A stretch of 64,000 nt of DNA from Ooceraea biroi (GCF_003672135.1 NC_039516.1:8353838-8417837), one strand, 5' to 3'. Numbered from the stretch's first letter, positions 44,450 through 55,817 are shown. Numbers and translations are program-made. Notes: generated by a model not told the origin, from the sequence alone.

Positions 44450-44833
44450 TTATTGTGTGCACATTGGACACATATTGCATGGGAATATTACATATAATGG
44501 TGTTCTGCAATTGCTACAACATTTGCTTCGTATCGCATCATATGAATCAATCACATGTTTTCGAACTATGGTTATAATGTCTGGTGCCACACCTGACATA
44601 CCAGTCATGCATGGCGTACATACGGTATAATCACCACCCATGTAATAATAAAAATATATCGCACAATGCTTTTGTCTGTTTAATGCCTGGAGTTCCGAAC
44701 TAAGCACTATTTTGTTCGTTCTGTCCTCGCGATTCTCTTCACAATCACTGTCATAGTCACTGTCATCAGACACTGCACGATCTTCGTCACTCTCTTCATC
44801 TAATATATCAGCGAAATCAATGTCCATTTCCAT
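44450..44833 (-). CDS. Small acidic zinc-ribbon-like protein
   Basis: An open frame of about 127 residues from ATG 44831-44833 (an upstream in-frame GTG exists at 44854). The first third is highly acidic (DFADILDEESDEDRAVSDDS). The C-terminal half has four paired Cys motifs: CTPC, CCSNC and CNMCPMC. That spacing suggests one or two treble-clef or ribbon zinc sites. It lies immediately inside the right TIR, 10 bp upstream of polymerase B on the same strand. A regulatory or DNA-binding role is plausible but unproven. I do not recognise a named family. Confidence 0.6.
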   Translation of the reverse strand: MEMDIDFADILDEESDEDRAVSDDSDYDSDCEENREDRTNKIVLSSELQALNRQKHCAIYFYYYMGGDYTVCTPCMTGMSGVAPDIITIVRKHVIDSYDAIRSKCCSNCRTPLYVIFPCNMCPMCTQ

Positions 44834-44839
44834 ATTTTC

Positions 44840-45912
44840 GGCAATTTTTTTCACGTGATACTATGCCCGATGGCAATTCCGCGCTTACATAAATACCTCT
44901 GATCGATATCCCTTCTCTTTTTTCAAGTGACCAACCAAATTTCATCGTGATCTCCACTCGTGAAGCTGTCAGGTAGAATATTATTTTGGAAAATTGGTTT
45001 CTTTTCTTAATGGAAGTGTTACGTCCAGTGGACTCTACGGTTCCTTCCTTTAGCGGATAGCGAAACTCCAGAGGGGCACCCTATATCTTTCATCATTAGG
45101 TTTTACTGTAGCAGCTGCACAAACTGCGAGCCATAAACTATAAGACGACACTTGTGCTAGACCGCTAGTCGCTAAATACCACTATTGTGAATGAGATTCG
45201 CCGATATGTCGGGATAGATCCACCGAGCTGGACCACCCAGCACGCGATGTGACGTCTTTCGGTATTCACGGTATTGACGAAGGAATAGAACCTTAAGAAG
45301 TACACTGCCACCGCATAGATCATAGAGACACTTGTACCCATTGTTTGATGCCGCGACCTGCCGCCGCCGAACCGTGAGATCCGCGCGATGTGCAGGTGTC
45401 CATCGATCAAACCCTCCCGATAAAATTCCGAAGATTCAAAATCTTTCTCACCCTCCGTGTCACCATCGAGGAATTTCCACTTGTGGATTGACTGGTCAAC
45501 AAGAACATCGTCTCCATCGCTATTATCCTTTTCTTACAATATGTTCTATGACGCCTTATACCTAATTTCCAGTATTTTTTACCAACCCCCTCCACTATTA
45601 ATAATCTTTATTTACTCTTAAGATAGAAGGTTTTCCGATGCGGTGGTGGTGTCAGATAACAAAGGTTGACACTTTACTAATGATTTTATGACGGGACGGA
45701 CAATGACGCATTTCAACATGTGCGATGTGCCCCCACCCCCTGTGGCGTTAGGCCCCTTGCTCGCGCCAACCCATCCACCCCCTGTGGCGTCAGGCCCCTC
45801 GCTCGCGCCAACCCTCCCGCCCGCGTGACGTCATGCCCCTCGCCCGCGGAGACCCCGCGCCCCGCTCCCCCCTCGGAGCCCCATGGATTAGAACCGGCCT
45901 TCTATACCTACT
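44840..45912. repeat. Polinton right terminal inverted repeat
   Basis: Inverted partner of 5303-6180. It has about 180 bp of extra sequence at 45475-45660. A 52-bp tandem duplication (CACCCCCTGTGGCG...) lies at about 45730-45815. The middle block (44965-45110) is unrelated to the left TIR. The outermost 28 bp differ by only one base from the left TIR. Confidence 0.88.
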
Positions 45913-46215
45913 CTCCACCTCTGTGTGTGTGTGTGTACGCGCGCGCGTGTATGCTGCGTGTATGATGTTCCTATCCGTTATTCTGGACTGATTCTCATTG
46001 ATAGTCAACCAACTCCAGACTGATTGACACGCATTTTGCCGTGCTTATCATTACCCAGGATGAACGGCATGCACGTGACGAGGCTTTCATCAAGCTTTAG
46101 GGTGCTTGATTAGCGTGAGTCCCTTTGCCTCTCACGATTTTTTATGACCATATTACAAAAGATGTTCAAAGACGTTTCCATTTTCTTGAACACATAAATG
46201 CGATTCTTTGTTCAT
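45913..46215 (-). repeat. Mariner-type repeat, copy 1, right piece, with transposase C-terminus
   Basis: Reverse-complement match to about 51550-51853. It starts with CTCCAC, the Polinton target duplication, then (GT)n. At the far end, ESHLCVQENGNVFEHLL followed by TAA (46151-46200, minus) is the terminal part of a mariner-family transposase. The joined copy with 1-222 is the site into which the P element and the Polinton inserted. Confidence 0.82.
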
Positions 46216-46639
46216 GTTACGTCCAGAGCTCCGTGAGCTCGAGGAAGGGCGCAACCAGACGCCTCTCGAGGTTCGTTGGCACTCAGCCGTAGAAGCTCGA
46301 ATTGAGCTGACCGATACGCTCCGATGTTTTAGGGTCAACGACTAAGGTCGATTCTGCCCGAACGGTCGAAACGGTCAGCTCGTCGGTCCCTTTTAGGTAA
46401 GGGAATTGAATCCCTTTTACCAGGGATAGGACCCGTACAATTCGTTGCGAAAGGGAGAGATGGATAGAGGTCAATTTGAATGAATGAGAATTACTCGTTT
46501 TTTTTCTTTTACAAATTTAACACATTATATTTACGAATGAAATTTATAATTACAATGTTCCTTTATAAATATAATGATAAAGTATAGAAAAGGTTCAACA
46601 AAGAGTCAATGAACGAAAGAAGTAGTTGTGAGCAATGCT
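46216..46639. other. Unclassified sequence, possible LTR start
   Basis: TGTTACGTCCAGAGCTCC begins abruptly after the mariner remnant, like insect LTR starts. 46487-46575 (TTACTCGTTTTTTTTC...) is repeated near 48170-48255. No coding sequence. Confidence 0.35.
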
Positions 46640-46684
46640 GGATGATGGCGCAAATAGTAGTTTATTCTTCAGAAAGTACAGGTA

Positions 46685-46725
46685 AACAGGTTTCGGTCTA
46701 CTCGTTAGACCATCCTCAGTACAGC
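46685..46725 (-). ncRNA. Hammerhead ribozyme-like motif in the Penelope 3' region
   Basis: On the minus strand CTGAGGA (the CUGANGA box, 46713-46719) is followed by a pairable GGTCT/AGACC stem II and then GAAAC (46690-46694). These are the conserved core elements in the right order. Penelope-like elements are known to carry hammerheads. Stems I and III were not proven. Confidence 0.5.
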
Positions 46726-47129
46726 TTTAACAATTGAAAATCGTGGAGACATATAATTAAAAACCAAGCATAAATCAATATAATATCAGATATATACCAA
46801 GATTAATTCAAATGAGCATATAAATTATGAAGTTGACCCATGACGGACGCAAAGAAATATAAGAAAACATTCACATCGCTGAATACATCTGTCACAATAT
46901 AAATAATAATATAACAAACTGTATTAATTAACAATAAGTCGAAAATGTAAATAATAAATAAATTGTCAATACACACTATTTCAAATAATTTATAAAACGT
47001 CGAACAAATTACAGGAACATAGTCTGAGACAGTCCTAAGACTTTCGCTTTCACGGTAAGAATAACAAGAACAGACAAACAAGATGAGACTCAAACCTACC
47101 CGACAGTATACACAAACAAAAATATAAAG

Positions 47130-47815
47130 GTACAAAGTCAAAGATGGGAAACCATATTTAAAATAGCAAGATAGTCATTCGATAAAAATTCTGTGTCATT
47201 TTGTAAATTTAGTGGCTTTAATTGTCTTTTGATGTTCACCATTTCAGAAACTAATCTTCTTTTATACGATCCTTCTTTATCTAGAATTTGAACATCGTTC
47301 CAATCGAAATCATGCCCAGAACTCAGTCGATGAGTCGAAATAACCGACGGAGAACCAGACTTTTTATTAATGTCTCTTTCCTATGTTCGTTTATTCTGGT
47401 CCGTAGCTGTTTTTTTGTTTGACCGACATAGGAGGCTTCACGGTCACAGCAAGAAATTTTATAAACAACGTCACAGTGTGACATTTTATCCAACGAATCC
47501 TTTTTAACTTTGATAAACTTATTCAAGGAATTGGTGCATTTGAACGCCATCTTAAACCCAAATTTCTTAATTATATTAGAAAGAGATTCACTACAGGATC
47601 TAATATAGGGTAGTGTAAAGAATTCCCTGTTCATTTCCTTGTTAGAATCGTTGGCATCAGTTTCAAAACAATATTTTCTAATTCTTTCATTAATAGTATA
47701 AAAAATAAACTGTAGCGGGTACCCAATGTCCAATAAAATCTCAATCACCGATTGTAAGTTTTCATTATGAAAACACGGGTTCGCTAGCCGCAACACTCTA
47801 TTAACCAAAGGTCTA
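47130..47815 (-). pseudogene. Penelope-type GIY-YIG endonuclease fragment
   Basis: The open stretch 47808-47323 ends with the GIY-YIG block CDVVYKISCC...ASYVGQTKKQLRTRINEH, preceded by the Cys-containing linker typical of Penelope proteins. A frameshift near 47330 is followed in another frame by the conserved end of the domain (THRLSSGHDFDWNDVQIL), running to about 47140. GIY-YIG nicks target DNA for priming in this class. The abrupt start near 47815 indicates 5' truncation. Confidence 0.85.
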
Positions 47816-48245
47816 CAAAGTTGGCCCCCCTCCTACAACATTATATAAAACTATTAGTATATTCGGTTTGCACATCGTTTGTACATGAATGTACCACAAT
47901 TTTTATTATTTGTACATTCCTGGTTAATTGAAAAAAAAAAGAACAAAGTTTTACTAACTAGACGAATGATAGTGAGCCCCCCCCCCTATGCTATAATTAT
48001 TGCATATTTACGTGTTTATCGTGCTTAATCGTTTGTACATCGTACATCAACCAAACCGAAAACAACACCACGTTTGTGAGAGATCGAATGATGCGAATAA
48101 AAGTTTAAATATCTCTCCGAAAACGTAGATTTGTGGAACCAATCCCTTATAAAATTCCATTCCTTTATAAAATTACTCGTTTTTTTTCTTCTAATTAAAC
48201 ACATACAAATGAAATTCGGATTATGCGAATATAATTACATTGTTT
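47816..48245. other. A/T-rich spacer, no gene
   Basis: Homopolymer runs (A, C) and repeats of TTGTACAT; includes a copy of the 46487-46575 segment near 48170. No supported ORF. Confidence 0.45.
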
Positions 48246-48249
48246 CTTT

Positions 48250-48720
48250 ATAGTGGTTGGTGTCGCAAACATTACGGGTAGTTCTAAATTAGATTTACAT
48301 TCCTACCCGGTGACGAGAATATCAAGCGACGCGGCAGCGTTGCGACGCCAAGTACATAAAAAAAATAAATAGCCGCATAAGAAATTGCCGCTTAACACGG
48401 CACTGGCACGGCATCGTCGAGGCGCTACCAAGTAGCCTTATCTCGAGTTTTGCCTTGTCAGATTTTCCGATGAAATATTCTCGAAAACAAAGATCGTAAT
48501 AGAAAATCTAATAATACTTTTATTATATAATGTTGATACGATCTTTCGATTGCGAGTAGCCCGAATAAAATTGGTGCAGTCACTCTTGAGATCTCGAGTC
48601 AAGTCCATGTAAAAATGCCACTTATAACTTTGAGTATTCAGTTTTCAGTCTCACATACACACGACACATTCAAAGCGAGTTTGTCCGCCAAGGCGCGTTT
48701 TCATGTAACTAAGGTGCAGT
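48250..48720 (+). repeat. Dispersed repeat (family C), copy 1
   Basis: GCGACGCCAAGTACATAAAA, CTTTCGATTGCGA and CACATTCAAAGCG occur in the same order as in 55860-56285. Noncoding in both copies. Confidence 0.75.
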
Positions 48721-48845
48721 GACTCGCTTGGTAATAGGCGTATCGCCCTAATTTATTCGTTGGTAAAGATTAACGCGCGCGGTTATTGTTGTTAATAACA
48801 ACAATTTAATTAAGTAATTAGTTTTCTTTTAAATTAATATAACCT

Positions 48846-49215
48846 AATTAAGATATCGCGAATCCGCTTGCGCTGTCTTTTTCAGAATTTCTAATTGTTT
48901 CGTTTGTAGTTGCACTTTCAAAAATTAACATTTGTTTAAATAAACCATAGCTAACTTTGCAATTTGTTAAGATATCGCGAATCCGCTTGCGCTATCATTT
49001 TCAGAATCGTTTCTAGTTGTTTCATTTGTTAGTTGAACTTTCAAAAGTTATTAACATTTGTTTAAATAAAAAATAGCTAACTTTGCCATTTGTTAAGATA
49101 TCGCGAATCCGTTTGCACTGTCTTTTTCAGAATCGTTTCTAGTTGTTTCGTTTGTAGTTGAACTTTCAAAAGTTATTAACATTTGTTTAAATAAAAAATA
49201 GGTAACTTTGCCATT
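48846..49215. repeat. ~120-127-bp tandem repeat, three units
   Basis: AAGATATCGCGAATCCGCTT starts units at 48849, 48968 and 49096. An inverted, shortened unit follows at 49215-49310, making the array end palindromic. Confidence 0.88.
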
Positions 49216-49679
49216 TGTTGAGATATCTCGGTTCAACTACAAACGAAACGAAACAACTGCAAACGATTCCAAAGAAGACTGCGCAAACGGATTCGAGATA
49301 TCTCAAAATTTAAAAAATTTACAAAAAGCAATGAGATCCTACTAAAAGAACCTCCCAAAGGTAAAAATGTACGCCAAGTACATAAAAAAATCCCACCTTG
49401 TACGCAACAAAAAGTTTAAAAAACTATTTAGAAAAATCAAAGCTAAATATGAAATAAATAGTTAACTAGCCAAGTACCTAGAAGTACCTAGATGTACCTA
49501 GAAGTACTTATTTTATCTAAATATTTTAAAGTTAACAGTGCTATTTTTCATCATGGTGAAAATGTTAACAAGGGACATTACACGAACATGTTGCGAGCTA
49601 AGGGTACAAAATGGATTTCCGTAAATGATTTAAAAGTTGAGACATGTCATTGACCTTGAAATGCTAAAGGTGCATACAT

Positions 49680-50735
49680 ATTTTTGGTAATTATGCATTA
49701 TAGGGGTGTCAGCTCCAATGACCTTGACCTTGACATGTTGTCAAGAGTACTCTCCTGAGTGACCTTCAAAAGGTTTTAGCCGTCGCTCGTTGTTTATTAA
49801 ACAGTTGTAAACAAAAGAAGTTTAATGATTGTGCACAAATTGTCAGCTGTCCACGCGAAGTAAGACCATGATATTGACATGTATTACAAAGGTCACCTCC
49901 CCGAAAAACCCACACTAGGTTTTAACCGTCGCTCGTTGTTTGTTAAAAAGTTCTTAACAAAACAGTTTAATGAATAAAACCCCGGACACATACGCTCGTT
50001 AATATTATTAGGCGACAGTTGAGTGCTCGTTTTCAGCCCGTTTCGCGGGAGAGTGGGGAGGAGGGGCTGTGTCTCTCCCCCCCGCCGGGATCCGTCCCGT
50101 GTACCAGGTGATCAAAATCTGTACGGTGAAATCTGTTTTGCAAAACTTTTCAGCTGTCCGAAAACGCAAAGTAAGAACTTCACGTTGAAATATATAGAGA
50201 TCATTCCATCCCAGTAATTTGCAGATAGTTCTACATTGTAACTTCCACGCAGTACTTTTGGTCACCCCAAAGTTTTGTTATTTTTTTTATGTGAAAGAGT
50301 ATTAGGTGACGGGCGAAGCCCGTCTCCTCGTGCTCTTCCACCCAAGCATATACTTTCTCAGTATAAATTTTCTTACTTTAATATTATTAATTTTTTATAC
50401 TGGGAAAGTATATGCTTGGGTGGAAGAGCACGAGGAGACGGGCTTCGACCGTCACCTAGTACTCTTCCACATAAAATAAATAACAAAACTTTGGGGTGAC
50501 CAAAAGTACTGCGTGGAAGTTACAATATAGAATCTTGCTTTGCGTGGAACCTCGCTTGCTGAAAACACATGCAAACCTATTAAACTTCTTTTGTTAATAA
50601 CTTTTTAATAAACAACGAGCGACGGCTAAAACCTTTTTCAGGTCACTCAGGAGGGTCACCTCTATAATATATGTCAAGGTCAAGGTCATCGGAGCTGACA
50701 TCCCTATAATGCATAATTACCATATTTTTTTAGAA
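49680..50735. mobile_element. ~1.05-kb foldback element
   Basis: GGTAATTATGCATTATAGGG at the left and the matching complement near 50725 define arms of about 170 bp. They include TTTTAGCCGTCGCTCGTTGT. GC-rich palindromic modules are nested inside. Related arms occur at 58237-60655. Confidence 0.78.
50236..50526. repeat. 290-bp hairpin (half copy at 63215-63365)
   Basis: GTAACTTCCACGCAGTACTT returns as its complement at 50520; the arms of about 140 bp are near-perfect and include GGAGACGGGCTTCG. The left half alone recurs inside the foldback at 63.2 kb. Confidence 0.9.
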
Positions 50736-50739
50736 AAAT

Positions 50740-51335
50740 AATAATTTATTAATAACTGTCAATCTGTTAATAATTAATAATAAAAATAATAATTTATTTT
50801 TTGAATATTGAAATTCTATGCTATCGAAATTTAAAAAATGTACAAAAAGGAATGAGATCCCTACAAAAACCTTTTTAAAAAAAGAAAAAATATTTACGCC
50901 AAGTACATAAAACGTATCGAACTTTCTAAAAACAGTGTAATTATAAAAAACAACTTTTCTAAAAAAGTGTGTTATGAAAATTTATTTCGTCAAAAATATA
51001 CATGAAATCAATGCAATTAGCAATGGATGTTGTCAGTGCAATATCCAAAAATTGTATACAAGATGCATTCACAATTAATCAAAAAATTATATGAAACAAG
51101 TTGTATACATTCAAAAGTATATGCAACACAAGCTTAAAGCATCCATTGTCTCTTCACGCAAATTCTAAGTCACATAAAACGGGCTTAAACTGACTCAAAT
51201 GATCAACGGAATCATAGTGAAGCAAAAAAACTTGGCGCGCTCGGGTTGTATTACGATGCAATAGCTCACCATACAAAATACAGTACAAATCAAGATACTA
51301 TTACTCAAGTTTATAAGAATTTTGTAAGACATGTC
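50740..51335. other. A/T-rich sequence, no gene
   Basis: Contains another ACGCCAAGTACATAAAA string (50895) and a direct relative of 49310-49400. No supported coding sequence. Confidence 0.45.
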
Positions 51336-51339
51336 CAAT

Positions 51340-52222
51340 GCAATTCATTGTGATTGACATTTAAAAAATGTCGTGTACGAGCGCGAACCCACAACTCGAG
51401 AAGATATGATTCAGAGAAGTGAAACTGCTTGTACAAACATACCACGAGCTGTATTATTAGAAACTGTTAGCCGTTGTGAGCAAAGAATCGCATTTATGTG
51501 TTCAAGAAAATGGAAACGTCTTTGAACATCTTTTGTAATATGTTCAAAGACGTTTTCATTTTCTTGAACACATAAAGGGGACTCACGCTAATCAAGCACC
51601 CCGAATAGTGAGAAGTAAGGGGATTCACGTAAATCAAGCATCCCGAAGCTTGATGAAAGCCTCGTCACGTGCACGTCGTTTATCCTGCGTAATGATAAGC
51701 ACGGCAAAATGCGTATCAATCAGTCTGGAGCTAGTTGACTATCAAACAGAATCAGTCCAGGACAGGATAACGTATAGGAACAACATACACGCAGCACACA
51801 CGCGCGCGCGCGCGCGCGAGCACACACACACACACACACAGACAGAGGTGGAGAGTGGTTGGGTCACAAAATACGCACACCGTATGGGGATGGAAGCTTT
51901 TTATTTAAATTATAAAATATTATACTTTGGAACGCTGTAACGTCCACTCACTGAAAAATGATCCAATTGCAAAAAATAAACAACCATTGTATTCATCTCA
52001 TTATCAGCTACAACTTCCAGTTTGAGAAAAAAATCGACTTCCGTTTAAAAAAATTGCCGCCATGGTAAAATCTCTAAAGTGGCGCCATCTACAATTAAAG
52101 TGATAATATCATCATCTTACCGCCTCGAAGCCATTCAACTTTCGTTTGAAACATTTTTCTCTGAAACGACATCATATCGAAATATTTGACTGACAAATAT
52201 AAAATGGGACACCCTGTATATG
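51340..52222 (+). pseudogene. Mariner-type element remnant, copy 2 (unoccupied site)
   Basis: The 3' end of a mariner-family transposase (EDMIQRSE... then ESHLCVQENGNVFEHLL in another frame) is followed by noncoding sequence and the terminus AAATGGGACACCCTGTATAT. A short inverted duplication of the C-terminal segment occurs at 51490-51585. The (CA)n tract and flanks match copy 1 (1-222 and 45913-46215) without the P element or the Polinton. The uninterrupted junction is at 51848-51866. Confidence 0.82.
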
Positions 52223-52630
52223 TAAAAAAAAGAAAACATTGAGTCATTGATTACACAGAAGCACTGTCGAAATAATAAAACGAAATAAAAATCTTATTAC
52301 TATTTTAACACATTAAAACATATTTTCTATTATTTAATATGTAGACATAAATATGTAGATACAAACATACAAATATGTATTCACATTAGATATATTACAT
52401 TAGATCTTCTTCATTAATATCGTTACCGATTTTACATTCGTACACATTTTTGTGGGTGATAGTCATCGTAAAAACATTTAAAGCAAAGGCATATCGCACA
52501 TCAGGCACATTTTATAAAAGAAATCTCTTTACAGGCGCACTTTTGCTTTGCTTTTGTTACTGGAAAGCAGATGTCGTTGACGTTTGAAAAAAATGTTAGC
52601 TCTTCTAAAAATTTAGCAGCATACCAGGCA
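52223..52630. other. A/T-rich sequence, no gene
   Basis: No supported ORF. It is split from 53691 onward by the TTAA foldback. Confidence 0.45.
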
Positions 52631-52634
52631 TTAA

Positions 52635-53686
52635 CCCATTAACGCCCAACAAGCTCGAATTCTTTGCTCATTTTCCAGCTTCATTCTCGGAAAGAATCAC
52701 GAAGCATATTTTTACCAAAACAATGATTCTTACTATTTTTGGGTGTGCTGTTTCGAATTCCGAGGTCAAAATTGAGCCTCCGTGCCTCAGAAAAAAAATA
52801 TGGCGTATTAAAACTAAAAAAACACCAAAAAATTGAACTTTTTTTCCAAATGTTTTTTCTTGTACAGAAAAAGGGTTGCAATCCACTTCTAAATTCAACT
52901 ATCGGTGCATACAATAGTTGAACTTTAACGACGAATTTTTTTTGTTTTTCGAAAAATCACGTGATTGTCCTAAAATGACGTTTATATGAGGAAATTTTCG
53001 AAAAATACTGATTTATTGTAATCTAATAAAGTTCGAAATATCGAGGTTTCTGACACTTAAAACGTTACCAATTGGTGAGCTCATTACCGTAGATCATGTT
53101 TCCACGTAATTTGTAACTTCAAAGATGGCAGATCCAAGATGGCCGCCAAAAATTTCAAACAATTAGTTTTTTTGTTATTACTCGCTTCTGGAACTTCAAT
53201 CCGGTAGAATTCATACTATTTTGTGTTTTTGACATTGCTGATTACGAATATGGAGTTAGATTTGCAAAATCAGTTTGTTTAAACAAAATTGTTTAAACAA
53301 TTCACTGCAAAATTGTATTTTTTCTAAACTTTTATCATCGTCATTTTAGGACAATCACGCGATTTTTCGAAAAACAAAAAAAATTCGCCGTTAAAGTTCA
53401 ACTATTTTATGCACCGATAGTTGAATTTAGAAGTGGATTGCAACCCTTTTTCTGTACAAGAAAAAACATTTGGAAAAAAGTTCAATTTTTTGGTGTTTTT
53501 TTTTTAGTTTTAATACGCCATATTTTTTTTCTGAGGCACGGAGGCTCAATTTTGACCTCGGAATTCGAAACAGCACACCCAAAAATAGTAAGAATCATTG
53601 TTTTGGTAAAAATATGCTTCGTGATTCTTTCCGAGAATGAAGCTGGAAAATGAGCAAAGAATTCGAGCTTGTTGGGCGTTAATGGG
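52635..53686. mobile_element. 1.05-kb foldback with TTAA duplication
   Basis: TTAA at 52631-52634 and 53687-53690 flank CCCATTAACGCCCAACAAGC and its complement. The arms are about 350 bp and near identical. TTAA plus CCC ends point to piggyBac-type mobilisation. ORFs in the arms are mirror copies of the same noncoding sequence. Confidence 0.92.
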
Positions 53687-54003
53687 TTAAGGGAATCCTG
53701 AAGTGGCTAATGAACTCCGTGTCGTCTGTATTACCGAAGGAATCGAGTTTTTTTAATAAATCTTTTCATTGATTGCGCAGAATGAAAAATCCTTTTGCAC
53801 AACATTAAAGACTTTAATCTTGTGCTCTGTTGGCACGCTTGGCTATGATTGATGATTGCAAACGCGTAATTTTCAAAGAAATGAATCTTTTTTATTACAC
53901 TTCTAAATTCACTTCTAAAAGCATCCTCGTTTATTGTGTTTAGTTTAGTATTGTATTCGTTTATTGTGTTTAGTGTGGATGATAGTCAATTCGTATGTAC
54001 ACA

Positions 54004-55037
54004 CCCATACAGCACGGCAAGATTGCCACAATATTGCAGCAACATTTTTCGGCAAGATTGCAACATTGCAGAACCATTGCGAAATGTTGTTGCAAGAGTA
54101 CTGCAAGATTGCAGCAACGGTAAAATGTCCGCTTTCAGAAATAATGCTACAAAACGTTGTAGCAATATTGCAGTAAAATATACATGCAAACTACTGTGGA
54201 AATGTGCCAATATATGGTTGAGCTGGATCTTTTGTGCCTAATAATATATTTCGCGTTAATGTATGTATATTTTTCGCTTAACAAACTATGCAATCACGTA
54301 ATTAAATTTAATTATGTGATTTCTTCTAGCTTCAACTTGAGACTGCGTTTCAAGACCGATAGTAAACGGTCTTAAAACGCAGTCTCAAGTTAAATCGTAG
54401 TTTAAGCAAAGTCTAAGTAAGCGAAGACTGTACATAAATTCATGTAAAAAATATTATTAGGCACAAAAGATCCAGTCCAACGATATATTGGCACATTTAC
54501 TTGATTGTTATAATAATCATGACTAACATTAATATAAATACACACATTATTTTACGTTATTTTAGATTATACACAAGTTGGCATAATAGCTTTAACACGA
54601 AGTAAAACCATTCTAGAACACATGGATCTTTTATGAAAATTTTAAAAACCACTTAATGTATTAAGATTAACATGCTAACTTGTATGTATAATAACGCATA
54701 AGTTTATTTTATTTTAATCTTAGGGTTTGGAGGTAATAGACAAACTTATATACATATATAATTAATATAAAAATGCTTTCAATCCTATGTGTATTAAAAT
54801 TATTATAATATTAACCCTCGTATTAACCATTTATGAATACTTACTCTAATTGTAAGTGACACACAAACACACAATAAAAGTACATGTTATTTTCACAATA
54901 TTATACAATGTTGCTGTAACGTTGTTTAAACTATATTGCAAATTCATGACTATACAATATTTCTGCAACATTGCACTGCAATGTGCAATATTGTAATATT
55001 GCAGCAATGTTGCTGCAAACTTTTGTGCTGTATGGGC
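54004..55037. mobile_element. ~1.03-kb MITE with CCCATACAGCAC ends
   Basis: The left end CCCATACAGCACGGCAAGAT and right end complement share GCAACATTGCAG-type subterminal repeats. Its centre holds a further inverted pair around 54218-54500 and a strong hairpin at about 54332-54390 (AACTTGAGACTGCGTTT). Confidence 0.75.
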
Positions 55038-55418
55038 AGTGCCAAATTTTTATTATTGTACGACATTCGCCAACAAGCTCATATGATATGTAATTTTCGA
55101 TTCTTTTTCTTTTGGAAAGTAAAGTCTTGTTTTCCACACTACATTATTGTGTGTACTTTCATCGTGCAAAAGGATTTTTCATTCTGTGAATTCAATAAAA
55201 AGATCTATTTCTTGAAAAATCACTAATTTCGCTGGTAATACAGACGACTCCAGGATCCTCTTAATCATATTTTGGAAAAAGGAGCGCACAATTGGTTGTG
55301 TATTAGAGAATGGATTTTTATAACATCTTCATAAGATATTATTTTCCTGCTCTCTTAATAATGCTGGAAAATACATAAAATTATTTATGGTGATTGTGAT
55401 GTTTTTATTAGAGATTAA

Positions 55419-55817
55419 GGGGATGCTGGAGCTGCTAGTGAACTTCTTCGCGATGGTGCTGCCATTTGCACAATAAAATGCTTTTTACAAAAATTTGGCA
55501 ATTTATACGCACAAAATTGCACTCATGCTCTCTCGGAATAAAATAAAGGAATATAATGAAGCTTTTCGAAGTGACTTTAGAAGCGTAATAAAAAAGAAAG
55601 TTTTAATTTTCTTGATTCTGTAAGGAAGATTAAAACGTTCTCTTTTATTACGCTTCTAAAGCCACTTCGAAAAGCTTCATTATATTCCTTTATTTTATTC
55701 CGAGAGGGCATGGGTGCAATTTTGTGCGTACAAATTGCCAAATTTTTGTAAAAAGCATTTTATTGTGCAAATGGCAGTACCATCGCGAAGAAGTTCACTA
55801 GCAGCTCCAGCATCCCC
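55419..55817. mobile_element. 399-bp foldback with TTAA duplication
   Basis: TTAA at 55415-55418 and 55818-55821 flank GGGGATGCTGGAGCTGCTAG and its complement. The arms of about 170 bp leave a short loop. Confidence 0.9.

Larger units (their letters stand above)
5303..45912 (-). mobile_element. Complete Polinton/Maverick, interrupted by a 25.3-kb insertion
   Basis: The termini read AGTAGGTATAGAAGGC at 5303 and the exact complement ending at 45912. The flanking direct repeats CTCCAC at 5297-5302 and 45913-45918 match. A 5'-AG start and 6-bp duplication are the diagnostic boundaries of Polintons. The internal genes match the known set: polymerase B, integrase with chromodomain, FtsK/HerA-type ATPase, adenain-like protease, major and minor capsid proteins and a PLA2-domain protein. 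After subtracting 16710-41982 the element is about 15.3 kb, a normal Polinton size. The strand given is that of the polymerase. Most genes carry stops or frameshifts, so this is a fossil copy. Confidence 0.95.
46640..47815 (-). mobile_element. Penelope-like element, 5'-truncated
   Basis: The minus strand carries the C-terminal GIY-YIG endonuclease domain of a Penelope-like element followed by about 500 bp of 3' sequence. That 3' part holds a hammerhead-like motif. The reverse transcriptase core is missing apart from a short remnant upstream of the endonuclease. Confidence 0.8.

Noticed and set aside
52668..53653. Matching 70-77 codon ORFs in 52.7 and 53.5 kb as a duplicated gene
   Set aside because: They are the mirror arms of a TTAA foldback with no protein resemblance.
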